Below are positions 1-9,729 of a stretch of DNA of 64,000 nt, piece by piece. Position 1 is the stretch's first letter, and each line of letters opens with the position of its first letter. The position numbers were made by a program, and so were the translations under genes. This DNA comes from Panacibacter ginsenosidivorans (GTDB lineage Bacteria; Bacteroidota; Bacteroidia; Chitinophagales; Chitinophagaceae): assembly GCF_007971225.1 (NCBI RefSeq), contig NZ_CP042435.1, forward strand, positions 3,785,501 through 3,849,500. Direction: 5' to 3'. The notes under the pieces are model-generated. The model made no database searches. It was not told the origin of the DNA and saw only the letters and a list, made by a program, of their open reading frames with translations.

Positions 1-30
1 CAGCCGATAAAGCCGAAAGAGCAACAGAAT

Positions 31-90
31 GTACAAGAGTGCGACGCAAGTAAAGCCTCATTGTTATGCTGCAGACGGGCTCATAAAAAA
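31..90 (+). repeat. GCGACGC dispersed repeat, copy 1
   Basis: Full-length copy: GTACAAGAGTGCGACGC core, then GCAGACGGGCTCATAAAAA tail. It ends 5 bases before the lpxC-fabZ start codon, so it forms the 5' leader of that gene. Confidence 0.8.
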
Positions 91-95
91 ATATC

Positions 96-1502
96 ATGAA
101 CGCAACATTTAATCCTGACAAGCAGCATACGCTGTCTTCCAAAGTAACGATCAGTGGTACGGGCTTACATACAGGTGTACTGGTAGATATGACACTTATC
201 CCGGCCAATCCCGGTTTTGGCATACAGTTTCAGCGTGTGGATCTGCCGAATAAACCAATAATTAAAGCTGACTGTGATCTTGTAACAGATACAAGCAGGG
301 GCACTACTTTACAGGTTGGAGATGCAAAAGTTAGCACTGTAGAGCATATACTTGCTGCATTGGTAGGTAAAGGCATCGACAATGTTTTGGCGGAACTGAA
401 TGGCCCGGAAATACCTATTATGGATGGAAGCTCCGAACCTTTTATTGAACTGATTGAGGAGGCTGGTGTTTCAGAACAGGAGGCTGCTAAAAGCTGGTAT
501 AGCCTTGATGAAAATATTTATCATTATGATGAAGTTAAAAGGGTTGAAATGGTTGCCTTACCTTCTATGGAATACCAGATAACCACTTTAATTGATTTTA
601 ACAGCCCGGTGCTTGGCACACAGCATGCAGGCCTGAAATCTATGCGGGAATTTAAAACAGAAATTGCTCCCTGCCGTACTTTCTGCTTTTTGCATGAACT
701 GGAAATGCTGCTGGATAATAATCTTGTAAAAGGTGGCGACATAAACAACGCTATCGTGGTTGTTGACAAACCTGTTACAGAAGAGGAAATGAAACGATTG
801 GCGAAGGCTTTCAAAAGAGAGAAAATTGAAATAAAAAGCGAAGGTTATTTGAACAACCTGGAACTGCGTTTTCCCAATGAACCGGCGCGCCATAAATTAT
901 TGGATGTGGTGGGAGATCTTGCATTAATTGGTTATCCTATTAAAGCCAGGATCATTGCAAACAGGCCGGGTCACAGTACCAACGTAGATTTTGCTAAAAA
1001 GATAAAGCAATACATCAAAAAGAATAAGCATGTAAAAGATGTGCCGGTGTATGATGCATCTCAGCCGCCGGTATTTGATCTGCAGCATATTGAAAAAACA
1101 TTGCCACACCGTTACCCTTTTTTGCTGGTAGATAAGATCATCGAACTTACCGATACAAAAATTGTTGGGGTAAAAAATGTAACATTCAATGAGCAATTCT
1201 TCCAGGGCCATTTCCCCGGAAACCCGGTAATGCCAGGTGTACTTCAGATCGAAGCATTGGCACAAACTGGTGGCATTCTTGCTATTAACGCTATGGGAGA
1301 TGGAAAATATGATACCTATTTTCTAAAAATAGATAATTGTAAATTCAAACAAAAAGTGGTGCCTGGGGATACCATGCTGCTTAAAATGGAGCTGGCTTCG
1401 CCTATACGCCGCGGTATCTGTGAAATGAAAGGAACTGTTTATGTAGGTGGCAAAGTAGCAACAGAAGCAGACCTGGTTGCACAAATTGTGAAAAGCAAGT
1501 AG
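96..1502 (+). CDS. lpxC-fabZ: Bifunctional UDP-3-O-acyl-GlcNAc deacetylase / 3-hydroxyacyl-ACP dehydratase
   Basis: Fusion of two cytosolic enzymes. Residues about 10-315 are LpxC, the zinc deacetylase that commits to lipid A synthesis; expected zinc ligands are H84 (in STVEHILAAL), H266 and D270 (in NEPARHKLLD), with E83 and H293 as likely acid-base residues. Residues about 325-468 are FabZ, a hotdog-fold dehydratase of fatty-acid elongation, with catalytic H372 (GHFPGNPVMPG) and E386. The fusion is typical of Bacteroidota. The length of 468 aa fits the fused family. lpxA follows 125 bp later on the same strand, so this is a lipid A gene cluster; lpxD is probably just left of the window. Confidence 0.97.
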   Translation: MNATFNPDKQHTLSSKVTISGTGLHTGVLVDMTLIPANPGFGIQFQRVDLPNKPIIKADCDLVTDTSRGTTLQVGDAKVSTVEHILAALVGKGIDNVLAELNGPEIPIMDGSSEPFIELIEEAGVSEQEAAKSWYSLDENIYHYDEVKRVEMVALPSMEYQITTLIDFNSPVLGTQHAGLKSMREFKTEIAPCRTFCFLHELEMLLDNNLVKGGDINNAIVVVDKPVTEEEMKRLAKAFKREKIEIKSEGYLNNLELRFPNEPARHKLLDVVGDLALIGYPIKARIIANRPGHSTNVDFAKKIKQYIKKNKHVKDVPVYDASQPPVFDLQHIEKTLPHRYPFLLVDKIIELTDTKIVGVKNVTFNEQFFQGHFPGNPVMPGVLQIEALAQTGGILAINAMGDGKYDTYFLKIDNCKFKQKVVPGDTMLLKMELASPIRRGICEMKGTVYVGGKVATEADLVAQIVKSK

Positions 1503-1627
1503 TAAAACATACACCTGCTTATTAAATTATTACCATTAATTTTGCGCCATTCGTTGAAAGACGGATGGTTTTTTTGTAGTATCGTACAGAACTAAAATAT
1601 AATTAAACACGTTATTTCAGCGCTTTC

Positions 1628-2425
1628 ATGATTCATCCGCATACATACATACATCCCAATGCCAGGCTGGCACAAAATGTAAAAATAGACCCCTTCACTG
1701 TTATTCATCAGGATGTTGAAATAGGAGAGGGTACCTGGATTGGCAGCAATGTAACCATTATGGAAGGTGTGCGCATTGGCAAAAATTGTCGCATTTTCCC
1801 AGGTGCTGTTTTGGGTGCTGTTCCACAGGACCTGAAATATGATAACGAAAAAACCTACGTCGAAATAGGTGACAACACTACGATCCGTGAATTTGTAACT
1901 ATACACCGCGGTACAACAGATCGTATTAAAACAAAAGTGGGTAGCAACTGCCTTATCATGGCATACAGCCATATAGCGCATGACTGTATTGTGGGCAATA
2001 ATTGTATCCTCAGCAACAGCGCACAGATAGCTGGCCACGTAATAGTGGGAGATTGGGCCATTATTGGCGGTGTTTGTGCGGTGCACCAGTTTGTGCAGAT
2101 CGGGCAGCATGCCTACGTTGGTGGTGGCAGCCTGGTGAGTAAAGATGTGCCGCCTTATATAAAAGCTGTGAGAAATCCTTTAAGCTACGGTGGTGTAAAC
2201 AGTGTAGGGCTTAAGCGTCGTGGTTTTACTTTACAGCAGATCAACCAGGTGCTTGATATTTACCGAATTATTTACAACAAAGGCCTTAACATTACACAGG
2301 CTCTTGAGTATATTGAAGAAGAATTCCCTGCAACAGATGAACGCGATGAAATTGTAACTTTTATACGCGAAAGTGGCAGAGGCGTTATAAAACGCTTTAC
2401 CAAAGGTGCTAATGATGAAGATTAA
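1628..2425 (+). CDS. lpxA: UDP-N-acetylglucosamine acyltransferase
   Basis: First step of lipid A synthesis: transfers a 3-hydroxyacyl chain from ACP to UDP-GlcNAc in the cytosol. Residues 1-190 are a left-handed beta-helix with many hexapeptide turns (VEIGEGTWIG, VRIGKNCRIF, QIGQHAYVGG). The motif AYSHIAHDC holds the likely catalytic H118, with H115 beside it. The C-terminal 70 residues are the helical part of the family (FTLQQINQVLDIYRIIY). Length 265 aa is normal. It follows lpxC-fabZ. A TAATTTTG hexamer-like -7 element at 1537-1544 may give it its own promoter. Confidence 0.96.
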   Translation: MIHPHTYIHPNARLAQNVKIDPFTVIHQDVEIGEGTWIGSNVTIMEGVRIGKNCRIFPGAVLGAVPQDLKYDNEKTYVEIGDNTTIREFVTIHRGTTDRIKTKVGSNCLIMAYSHIAHDCIVGNNCILSNSAQIAGHVIVGDWAIIGGVCAVHQFVQIGQHAYVGGGSLVSKDVPPYIKAVRNPLSYGGVNSVGLKRRGFTLQQINQVLDIYRIIYNKGLNITQALEYIEEEFPATDERDEIVTFIRESGRGVIKRFTKGANDED

Positions 2426-2450
2426 AGAATTTTGTTACGAGCGTTCCTTT

Positions 2451-2492
2451 TCATAGCATCTTCGTTGCGTCACATTACTTTCATCGTTCTGT
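2451..2492 (-). repeat. GCGACGC dispersed repeat, copy 2 (degenerate)
   Basis: Reverse-oriented partial copy, TAGCATCTTCGTTGCGTCAC, between lpxA and the ABC ATPase. The palindromic core has decayed (GTGACGCAAC). Confidence 0.55.
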
Positions 2493-2536
2493 TGTTTAGG
2501 CAGCTTTAGGTTTTATAAGCAATCTTTTCTTATTAC

Positions 2537-3217
2537 ATGCAATCTTCGTCAAATACAAATCCTGTTCATACACTTTCAAAGACGGATGCCATTACCGTTA
2601 GTTTGCAAAATGCGGGTAAAAGATTTAACCGCGAATGGATATTCCGCCATGTAGATTATACCTTTCAAAGCGGAAATGCTTATGCTATTACGGGACCAAA
2701 CGGCAGCGGCAAAAGTACTTTGCTACAGTGCATTGCGGCATCAATACAAGTAAATGAAGGTGCTATAGAATTCAACAATGCACAAAAGAAGCTTGAACCG
2801 GAAAACATATACAAATATATTTCAATTGCTGCGCCCTATCTTGAAGTGATAGAAGAAATGACCGCAACCGAATTTTTGCTTTTTCATACATCATTTAAAC
2901 CATTATTGTCAACTATCACTATCCCTGAAATATTGGAGATCATTGGGCTACAGGCTGCTGCCAATAAACAAATTCGTTTTTACAGCAGTGGAATGAAACA
3001 ACGTACTAAACTGGCACAAGCCATTTTTTCGGATGTTCCCATTCTTTTGCTTGATGAACCCTGCACCAACTTTGATACTGCCGGTTATGAACTTTATCAC
3101 AGGCTCATTAACGAATTCTGCAAACACAAACTGATCGTTGTAAGCAGCAACGATATCAACGAATATAATTTCTGCAGTGAAGTAATTGCGATCACTGATT
3201 ATAAGATCAAAAAATAA
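2537..3217 (+). CDS. ABC transporter ATP-binding protein
   Basis: A stand-alone nucleotide-binding subunit of 226 aa. Visible motifs: Walker A GPNGSGKSTLL, signature FYSSGMKQRTKLAQA, Walker B ILLLDEPCTNFD, and a switch-like region near VVSSNDINEY in which the usual histidine is replaced by asparagine. No permease gene lies beside it, so the partner and substrate are not known. It follows lpxA on the same strand, which hints at a role in envelope lipid handling, but this is only context. The lack of a switch histidine could mean slow hydrolysis. Confidence 0.85.
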   Translation: MQSSSNTNPVHTLSKTDAITVSLQNAGKRFNREWIFRHVDYTFQSGNAYAITGPNGSGKSTLLQCIAASIQVNEGAIEFNNAQKKLEPENIYKYISIAAPYLEVIEEMTATEFLLFHTSFKPLLSTITIPEILEIIGLQAAANKQIRFYSSGMKQRTKLAQAIFSDVPILLLDEPCTNFDTAGYELYHRLINEFCKHKLIVVSSNDINEYNFCSEVIAITDYKIKK

Positions 3218-3240
3218 TCCCTCTTCGGTAAAGCCTGATA

Positions 3241-3285
3241 GTACTACTGCGGATGAAAGGATTGCGACGCAACGAAGATGCTACA
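3241..3285 (+). repeat. GCGACGC dispersed repeat, copy 3
   Basis: Partial copy with the core TTGCGACGCAACGAAGATGC, 24 bp after the ABC ATPase gene. Confidence 0.6.
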
Positions 3286-3345
3286 GCGAACAAATGCTGG
3301 TATCAAAATTTATTACATGCTAAATAGATCGTAATATCCCTTCAC

Positions 3346-3376
3346 TTTAAAAGGTTCTTCATTCCGCTTATATTTG
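3346..3376 (+). promoter_or_regulatory. Probable aspS promoter
   Basis: TTTA at 3346-3349, 19 bases, then TATATTTG at 3369-3376, close to the Bacteroidota consensus TTTG-N19-TAnnTTTG. It would give a leader of about 115 nt before the aspS start. Confidence 0.5.
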
Positions 3377-3496
3377 CAGCCCGTTGAAACACTCGAGCCC
3401 CAGAGATTTCTCAGTTAATTCTGGTTTGGCAAATACTGATTCAATGTTTTAGTTGACTACTGAGAGAGTCAATGATACTTTAACATTTGATGAATT

Positions 3497-5326
3497 ATGT
3501 ATCGCACACACACTTGTGGAGAACTTAGAGTAAAAGATGTAAACATGACGGTAACCCTTGCCGGATGGGTGCAAACCGTAAGAAAATTCGGCGCTATCAC
3601 TTTCGTTGATCTGCGGGACCGTTATGGTATTACCCAATTATTATTTGGCGAAGACCTGCAGGCAGAACTGGATGCTAATCCGCTTGGCCGTGAATTTGTG
3701 ATACAGGTTGAGGGCTTTATACAGGAACGAAGCAATAAGAACCTGAATATACCAACCGGTGAAATAGAGATACAGGTACACAAATTTGCGATACTCAATA
3801 AATCAGCTGTTCCGCCTTTTACTATAACGGATGAAACAGATGGCGGTGATGATCTTCGTATGAAGTATCGCTATCTTGATCTGCGCCGTAATGCCGTAAA
3901 GAAAAATCTTGAATTACGTTATGCTGTTAGCAGAAGCACAAGAAACTATTTACATGAGCAAGGCTTCATGGATATTGAAACACCTTTTCTTATAAAATCT
4001 ACTCCTGAAGGTGCAAGAGATTTTGTGGTGCCATCCAGAATGAACCCGGGACAATTTTATGCTTTGCCACAAAGCCCGCAAACATTTAAACAACTATTGA
4101 TGGTAAGTGGTTACGACCGCTATTACCAGATCGTGAAATGTTTCAGGGATGAGGATCTGCGTGCAGACCGTCAGCCGGAGTTTACGCAAATAGATTGTGA
4201 AATGTCGTTCGTTGAGCAGGAGGATATTCTGAACATGTTTGAAGGTTTGGTAAAAAGAATTTTCAAAGACGTAAAAAACATAGACTATCATGAAAAAGTA
4301 GAACGCATGACATGGGAAGATGCCATGTGGAATTACGGCAATGATAAACCTGATATTCGATATGGCATGAAGATCTGCAATATCAAAAAGCCTTCTTCTG
4401 TATATGTAAATAAAACTGACAATGCCGCTTTGGTAACCGGAGCAGACTTTAAAGTATTTGATGATGCGGAAACTGTTTTGGCAATTGCAGTGCCCGGCTG
4501 CAGTGAATATACACGCAAACAAACAGATGAGTTAACGGAATGGGTTAAGCGTCCGCAGATTGGTATGAGAGGTCTTGTATTTATTAAATGCAATGCAGAC
4601 GGAACGTACAAAAGCAGTGTAGATAAATTTTATAGCGAAGAAAGATTAAAAGCCATTGCTGAAGTTACCAATGCTTCAAGTGGAGATTTAATATTGATTC
4701 TTGCAGGAGCAGAAGAGCGTACACGCAAAGCCACCAGCGAACTGCGTTTGGAAATGGGCAAACGTTTGGGGTTCCGTAAAGACAATGAATTTAAATTATT
4801 ATGGGTACTTGATTTTCCGTTGTTTGAATATGATGAAGAAGGTAACAGGTGGGTAGCCCGTCATCATCCATTTACTTCTCCAAAACCATCCGATATACAA
4901 ACGATGATCAATAACAATCCTGTTATTGAAGATGCTGCAAAGTACCTGGAACATCCATATGCCAATATCAAAGCGAATGCTTATGATATGGTATTAAATG
5001 GTAATGAAATTGGTGGGGGCTCTATTCGTATCTATCAAAGAGAACTGCAGGAAAAAATGTTTGCAGCACTCGGTATGAGTGAAGAAGAAGCATTGCATAA
5101 ATTTGGTTTCTTGCTTGGGGCATTTGAGTATGGCGCACCACCGCATGGTGGTCTTGCATTTGGCTTTGATCGTTTATGTGCGATACTTGGCGGCAGTGAA
5201 AGCATTCGTGATTTTATTGCATTTCCAAAGAACAATTCGGGAAGAGATGTGATGCTTGATGCACCTTCTACTATTGATGATAAACAATTTGATGAATTGC
5301 AGATAAAGCTGGATTTAAAAGCATAA
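3497..5326 (+). CDS. aspS: Aspartyl-tRNA synthetase
   Basis: Class II synthetase that charges tRNA-Asp in the cytosol. The N-terminal anticodon-binding OB fold (about 1-110) is followed by the catalytic core, with motif 2 at [20 protein letters not shown] and motif 3 at [16 protein letters not shown], and the bacterial GAD insertion in between. Length 609 aa is usual for the bacterial type. The start is the ATG followed by [10 protein letters not shown], the standard N-terminus of the family. Whether it also charges tRNA-Asn cannot be told from this window. It ends at a strong terminator. Confidence 0.97.
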   Translation: MYRTHTCGELRVKDVNMTVTLAGWVQTVRKFGAITFVDLRDRYGITQLLFGEDLQAELDANPLGREFVIQVEGFIQERSNKNLNIPTGEIEIQVHKFAILNKSAVPPFTITDETDGGDDLRMKYRYLDLRRNAVKKNLELRYAVSRSTRNYLHEQGFMDIETPFLIKSTPEGARDFVVPSRMNPGQFYALPQSPQTFKQLLMVSGYDRYYQIVKCFRDEDLRADRQPEFTQIDCEMSFVEQEDILNMFEGLVKRIFKDVKNIDYHEKVERMTWEDAMWNYGNDKPDIRYGMKICNIKKPSSVYVNKTDNAALVTGADFKVFDDAETVLAIAVPGCSEYTRKQTDELTEWVKRPQIGMRGLVFIKCNADGTYKSSVDKFYSEERLKAIAEVTNASSGDLILILAGAEERTRKATSELRLEMGKRLGFRKDNEFKLLWVLDFPLFEYDEEGNRWVARHHPFTSPKPSDIQTMINNNPVIEDAAKYLEHPYANIKANAYDMVLNGNEIGGGSIRIYQRELQEKMFAALGMSEEEALHKFGFLLGAFEYGAPPHGGLAFGFDRLCAILGGSESIRDFIAFPKNNSGRDVMLDAPSTIDDKQFDELQIKLDLKA

Positions 5327-5365
5327 AAATAAAGAAGCCACTTTTTAAAAGTGGCTTCTTTATTT
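5327..5365. terminator. Bidirectional terminator after aspS
   Basis: Perfect inverted repeat AAATAAAGAAGCCACTTTT with its complement, A-rich on one side and U-rich on the other. It starts directly after the aspS stop and serves the convergent small gene as well. Confidence 0.9.
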
Positions 5366-5378
5366 AGGTAAGTATAGT

Positions 5379-5567
5379 TTATTGTCTGTTATAATTTTGC
5401 AGGGTAAGTGCACTGAATTTTTTCTCCAGCGTATGAATTTTATCAACCACATCTTTTAGTTCAGACATACTTTTGCCCTGGTGAAAAGCCTTGGCAAACT
5501 TCGATTTTTCTGCTCTTAATGCTGACTCTATTTTTTGAATATTGGTTTGTGTTATCTGGCTGCTCAT
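5379..5567 (-). CDS. Small coiled-coil protein, unrecognised
   Basis: An open frame of 62 aa, charged and helix-rich throughout (SELKDVVDKIHTLEKKFSAL), with no signal peptide or membrane segment. It lies convergent to aspS and shares its terminator, which supports its being a real transcript. No known family was recognised. It could be a chance frame, but the composition is protein-like and the position against a bidirectional terminator is good. Confidence 0.5.
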   Translation of the reverse strand: MSSQITQTNIQKIESALRAEKSKFAKAFHQGKSMSELKDVVDKIHTLEKKFSALTLQNYNRQ

Positions 5568-5782
5568 GATGTTATATATGACAAATTGTGTGCCTTAAAG
5601 TTAAGATTAAATAAAAAAGTTTTCATTTTTTGCCAGCTAAAGTTGTTAACTTTAAAAGCACTTTCCTGTTAGAATAAACAGGGCCGCCGGTTATTATTGC
5701 CACTTTAAGAGATCGTTTGCCAGGATCAATTGAATACTTCTGCAGGTTTAGTGTTTTTCTTCACACTATTAAAACCTTGTTT

Positions 5783-6208
5783 ATGAATTATGATTATCAA
5801 CAAAGTGATCTGTCAAGGTCTATTCTTGCCGGTTTATTTTCCGGTATTGTAGCAACAATTACCAATCTCATTTTTACGGTTACTTATAGAAGCATTACGC
5901 AGTTTTATGAATTTAATGCCATAGATATAACTACCATTGTTTTTGGAACCATATTACTATCGATTGCATGTGGTGCCATGTTTTATTTCTTTGTACACTA
6001 CCTCAATAAAGGCATTATGTTATATCGCATAATGGTTGTGATAGTGACTATCGCTATCGTAATTACCGGTATCAATCTTCGTCACACTATCCAGGACGTA
6101 ATACCTTACGAATTCCGCGTATTGGTAATTGGCACGCAAGTCATCATAGGAGGCCTTGCATTATTTCTCATTCCATATCTTTTCAGGCACGACAAAATAA
6201 TCAGTTAG
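5783..6208 (+). CDS. Small four-helix membrane protein, unrecognised
   Basis: An integral inner-membrane protein of 141 aa starting at MNYDYQQSDLSR. Four hydrophobic segments can be seen (LAGLFSGIVATITNLIF, TIVFGTILLSIACGAMFYFF, MVVIVTIAIVITGI, VLVIGTQVIIGGLALFLI). The frame is open upstream to a TTG at 5717, but the ATG at 5783 gives a cleaner N-terminus. Function unknown. A strong terminator follows, so it seems to be a single-gene unit. Confidence 0.75.
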   Translation: MNYDYQQSDLSRSILAGLFSGIVATITNLIFTVTYRSITQFYEFNAIDITTIVFGTILLSIACGAMFYFFVHYLNKGIMLYRIMVVIVTIAIVITGINLRHTIQDVIPYEFRVLVIGTQVIIGGLALFLIPYLFRHDKIIS

Positions 6209-6220
6209 TTGATTTTACAT

Positions 6221-6254
6221 CAATAGCCGGTAAAATTTTACCGGCTATTTTTTT
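6221..6254 (+). terminator. Rho-independent terminator
   Basis: Perfect stem AATAGCCGGTAAAA with its complement TTTTACCGGCTATT, then a run of T, 13 bases after the stop of the four-helix membrane protein. Confidence 0.92.
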
Positions 6255-6280
6255 ACATTAGTTACCCATCATCATTGCTG

Positions 6281-6318
6281 CTATAAGGCATCGTTGCGTC
6301 GCACACTTCAGCGCCTGT
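6281..6318 (-). repeat. GCGACGC dispersed repeat, copy 4
   Basis: Reverse-oriented copy, GGCATCGTTGCGTCGCACAC, between the terminator and the rel gene. Confidence 0.7.
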
Positions 6319-6430
6319 ATTAATTTCACCACTAAGCAGTCAGTTAACATATTAAACTTCTGTCTTATTTTAGTGTTTAACTAAAACAACCGCAGGCACT
6401 ATTGGCCGCCTTTTTTGTAAATTCGTGTAT

Positions 6431-8695
6431 ATGGAGCAAGAGCAGGTAAGGATTGCTGAGAATATTTTACCAAAATATACTTTAAATGAAGAGCAGGAAC
6501 GCAAGGAAATACTGCGACAGTATCGTGCACTTTTGCGCGCCTTGCGGGAAAAATTGAAACGGGGCGATAAAGAATTGGTGCGTACAGCATTCAAAATGGC
6601 TGTTGAAGCGCACAAAACAATGCGGCGTAAAAGTGGAGAGCCATATATATTGCATCCATTGGCAGTTGCAAGAATATGTGTTGAAGAAATTGGCCTTGGT
6701 GTGCGCAGCACTATTTGTTCTCTGCTGCATGATACAGTGGAAGACACAGACATAACACTTGAAGATGTAGAGCGTGAATTCGGCAGTGAAATAGCCAGAA
6801 TTGTTGACGGACTTACCAAAATATCTTCTGTAATAGATGCCAGCAGTAGTCAGCAGGCGGAGAATTTTAAAAAGATACTTATTACACTTACTGATGATCC
6901 CCGTGTAATACTCATAAAACTAGCCGACCGTTTGCATAACATGCGTACGCTTGATTACATGAAGCGGGAAAAGCAATTAAAGATAGCCAGTGAAACGGTT
7001 TGGGTTTATGCACCGCTTGCACACAGAATGGGTTTGTATAATATCAAGACGGAGCTGGAAGATCTTTCCATGAAATATCTGGAACCGGAAGCATATAAAG
7101 ATATTGCACGCAGGCTCTCGGAAACAAAAAGAGAACGTTCAAGATATATTAATGAATTCATAAAGCCACTTCGGGAAAAATTAGTTGCTGCAGGTTTGGA
7201 TTTTGAGATTTATGGCAGACCAAAAAGCATACACTCCATTTGGAACAAGATCGCAAAAAAAGGTGTAAGCTTCGATGAAGTATATGATCTCTTTGCCATT
7301 CGCGTTATTCTTAATTCTGCACCTGAAAAAGAAAAGGAGGATTGCTGGAAAGTGTATTCCATGATAACAGATGAGTACACCCCATCACCAGAACGTTTGC
7401 GCGACTGGCTTAGTAATCCCAAAGCAAATGGCTATGAAGCTTTGCACACAACAGTAATGGGCCCGCAGGGAAGATGGGTAGAAGTACAGATCCGCAGTAA
7501 ACGCATGAATGAGATTGCGGAAAAAGGTTTGGCTGCACACTACAAATACAAAGAAGGCAGTAATGATGAAGACAGGTTTGATAAATGGTTTGGCCAGATA
7601 CGCGAAGTGATAAGCAACCAGGATACAGACAGTGTTGACTTTCTGCAGGATTTTAAAACCAGTTTTCTTGCCGAAGAAATTTATGTGTACACTCCAAAAG
7701 GCGATGTAAAAATGTTGCCTATTGGTTCAACTGCATTAGACTTTGCGTTCTCTATCCACTCTGCAGTTGGCAGCAAATGTATTGGCGCAAAAGTTAATCA
7801 TAAGCTGGTTCCTATCAGTCATAAATTAAGAAGCGGCGACCAGGTGGAGATCATTACCAGCAACAAACAAAAGCCAACAGAAGACTGGTTAAATTTTGTT
7901 GTAACTGCAAAAGCAAAAAGCAAAATAAAAGATGCGCTAAAAGAAGAGAAAAGAAAAATTGCAGATGAAGGCAAATACATTTTACAACGCAAGCTGGAAG
8001 GCATGGGCGCTGCTTACAATCAGCACAATATTGATGTGCTGGTAGATTTTTATAAAGTCACTTCGCAGCTTGATCTTTTTTATAATATCTCCGTTAAGCA
8101 TACTGATCTTAAAGAACTGAAAGAGTTCCATGTATTGGGCGATAAACTGGAAGCGCCCAAACCAATTAAACCCGTTGTTGAACATAAGCATGAAACAGAA
8201 ACTAAAACACCGGCTTCCAAAAAAGATTCTGAACTCATCATCTTTGGCGAAAGCAGCGACAAGATCATGTATAATCTTGCCAGGTGTTGCAACCCAATTC
8301 CAGGCGATGATGTGTTTGGTTTTGTAACAACCGGCAAAGGCCTAACCATTCACAGAACCAATTGTCCAAATGCTGCACAAATGATGGCCAACTATGGTCA
8401 CCGTATCGTTAAAACAAAATGGGCAAAGAATAAAGAGATTTCATTCCTCACTGGTCTTAAGATCATTGGAATTGATGATGTGGGTGTAATCAATAAGATC
8501 ACGAATGTTGTTAGTGGTGATATGCGCATCAACATTTCAGCACTTACCATCGAATCGGGTGAAGGAATTTTTCATGGCACTATAAAAGTGTTCGTGCACG
8601 ATAAAGAAGAACTGGATGAGCTTGTAAAACGCCTAATGCAGCTCAATGGTATACAAAGTGTAACAAGGTTCGATACGGAAGAAAAAGCAAAATAA
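6431..8695 (+). CDS. rel: RelA/SpoT family (p)ppGpp synthetase/hydrolase
   Basis: Long alarmone enzyme of the stringent response, about 754 aa. Domains in order: HD hydrolase (about 45-200; EAHKTMRRKSGEPYILHP, then LLHDTVEDTD, and LADRLHNMRTL), synthetase (about 240-360; GRPKSIHSIWNKI, FAIRVIL, NPKANGYEALHTTV), TGS (about 395-460; EEIYVYTPKGD), a helical/zinc-finger-like part (ARCCNPIPGDDVFGF) and a C-terminal ACT domain. Both active-site signatures look intact, so it is likely bifunctional. A GTG at 6425 is an alternative start two codons upstream. It is monocistronic in this view. Confidence 0.95.
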   Translation: MEQEQVRIAENILPKYTLNEEQERKEILRQYRALLRALREKLKRGDKELVRTAFKMAVEAHKTMRRKSGEPYILHPLAVARICVEEIGLGVRSTICSLLHDTVEDTDITLEDVEREFGSEIARIVDGLTKISSVIDASSSQQAENFKKILITLTDDPRVILIKLADRLHNMRTLDYMKREKQLKIASETVWVYAPLAHRMGLYNIKTELEDLSMKYLEPEAYKDIARRLSETKRERSRYINEFIKPLREKLVAAGLDFEIYGRPKSIHSIWNKIAKKGVSFDEVYDLFAIRVILNSAPEKEKEDCWKVYSMITDEYTPSPERLRDWLSNPKANGYEALHTTVMGPQGRWVEVQIRSKRMNEIAEKGLAAHYKYKEGSNDEDRFDKWFGQIREVISNQDTDSVDFLQDFKTSFLAEEIYVYTPKGDVKMLPIGSTALDFAFSIHSAVGSKCIGAKVNHKLVPISHKLRSGDQVEIITSNKQKPTEDWLNFVVTAKAKSKIKDALKEEKRKIADEGKYILQRKLEGMGAAYNQHNIDVLVDFYKVTSQLDLFYNISVKHTDLKELKEFHVLGDKLEAPKPIKPVVEHKHETETKTPASKKDSELIIFGESSDKIMYNLARCCNPIPGDDVFGFVTTGKGLTIHRTNCPNAAQMMANYGHRIVKTKWAKNKEISFLTGLKIIGIDDVGVINKITNVVSGDMRINISALTIESGEGIFHGTIKVFVHDKEELDELVKRLMQLNGIQSVTRFDTEEKAK

Positions 8696-8718
8696 TTTAC
8701 TTTGCAAACTTTAGTGCT

Positions 8719-8752
8719 ACTATTAAGCTTTCGTTGTGTCACTCACTTCAAC
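8719..8752 (-). repeat. GCGACGC dispersed repeat, copy 5 (degenerate)
   Basis: Reverse-oriented copy TATTAAGCTTTCGTTGTGTC; the core carries one change (GTGTCAC for GCGTCGCAC). Confidence 0.55.
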
Positions 8753-8788
8753 TTATTTTTCTTTACTCAACAAAATTAATATTTATCT

Positions 8789-9094
8789 ATGATAGCAAGA
8801 ATATGGCACGGTTATACTGTATTTGAAAATGCAGATAGTTACGAGCATTTATTACGCGAAGAAATATTTGAAGGCATACATAGCAGACAGATCGAAGGAT
8901 TTAAAAGCATACAGTTGCTTAGAAGAAATCTTGCAGAGGAGACAGAATTTATTACGTTGATGATGTTTGATTCCATCGAATCAGTTAAAGTATTTGCAGG
9001 AGAAAATTATGAGACAGCTGTTGTTCCTGATAAAGCTCGTAAGCTGTTAAAACGTTTTGATGCAACCTCGCAGCATTATGAAGTGATTGTTTAA
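8789..9094 (+). CDS. Antibiotic biosynthesis monooxygenase-like (ABM) protein
   Basis: A 101-aa dimeric ferredoxin-like fold of the ABM type: N-terminal IARIWHGYTV strand, a helix, then EFITLMMFDSIESVKVFAGE and the closing PDKARKLLKRFDA. Members range from heme- or quinone-handling enzymes to ones of no known activity, and the sequence does not decide which. Its TAA stop lies inside the TTAA shared with the convergent phosphoesterase gene, so the two coding regions overlap by 4 bp. Confidence 0.8.
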   Translation: MIARIWHGYTVFENADSYEHLLREEIFEGIHSRQIEGFKSIQLLRRNLAEETEFITLMMFDSIESVKVFAGENYETAVVPDKARKLLKRFDATSQHYEVIV

Positions 9095-9597
9095 ATGGTA
9101 CTTCCTCTTTTCCCCAATTCAATAACTTCACAATTCTTTATTTTATTTCCATCAATTACAAAGCGTACCAAGGTTTTTACTTTATGCCAACCCTGTAAAC
9201 CAGCAGCACCGGGATTAATATGCAGGCATTGCAATTTATCATCATACATTATCTTCAAAATATGCGAGTGCCCGCTGATAAACAGTTGCGGCTTCTCTTT
9301 CATAATTGTGTTCTTTACTCCGGGTTCATATCTTCCCGGGTAACCACCAATATGTTTCATAAAAACTTTCACCTCTTCACACATAAAGATCAGCTCTTCC
9401 GGAAATTCGGAACTTATACCATATCCATCAATATTACCATACACACCACGCAATGGTTTAAATGCCTTTAAAGCATCTGCAATTGCAGCATTACCAAAAT
9501 CACCGCCATGCCATATCTCATCTACAGCTTTAAAATGTTCAAACACTTTCTCATCTAAATAGCTGTGCGTGTCAGAAATTAAACCAATCTTCTTCAT
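9091..9597 (-). CDS. YfcE/MJ0936-type metallophosphoesterase
   Basis: Calcineurin-like phosphodiesterase of 168 aa. Metal-binding motifs are visible: LISDTHSYLD (D8 and H10), HGGDFGN, GNIDGY in place of the usual GN(H/C)D, and SGHSHI near residue 110 with LHINPG after it. The family hydrolyses phosphodiesters of small substrates with Mn or Ni. Cytosolic: no signal peptide. Convergent to the ABM gene. The start ATG leads directly into KKIGLISDTH, the family N-terminus. Confidence 0.88.
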   Translation of the reverse strand: MKKIGLISDTHSYLDEKVFEHFKAVDEIWHGGDFGNAAIADALKAFKPLRGVYGNIDGYGISSEFPEELIFMCEEVKVFMKHIGGYPGRYEPGVKNTIMKEKPQLFISGHSHILKIMYDDKLQCLHINPGAAGLQGWHKVKTLVRFVIDGNKIKNCEVIELGKRGSTI

Positions 9598-9729
9598 TCT
9601 TTTTATCCTTCGCTAAAATTTCAAATTTTGTTCATTAATGTTCTACAGCTCTTCATCACAGTAGCACAAAGGCTCAATCAGGGCGTTACCGATAACGGGC
9701 TGTATATCGTTTTCGGTTGTCTTTTTTCG

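Noticed and set aside
3497-5326. T-box control of aspS
   Set aside because: No T-box sequence is visible in the leader, and such elements are not expected in Bacteroidota.
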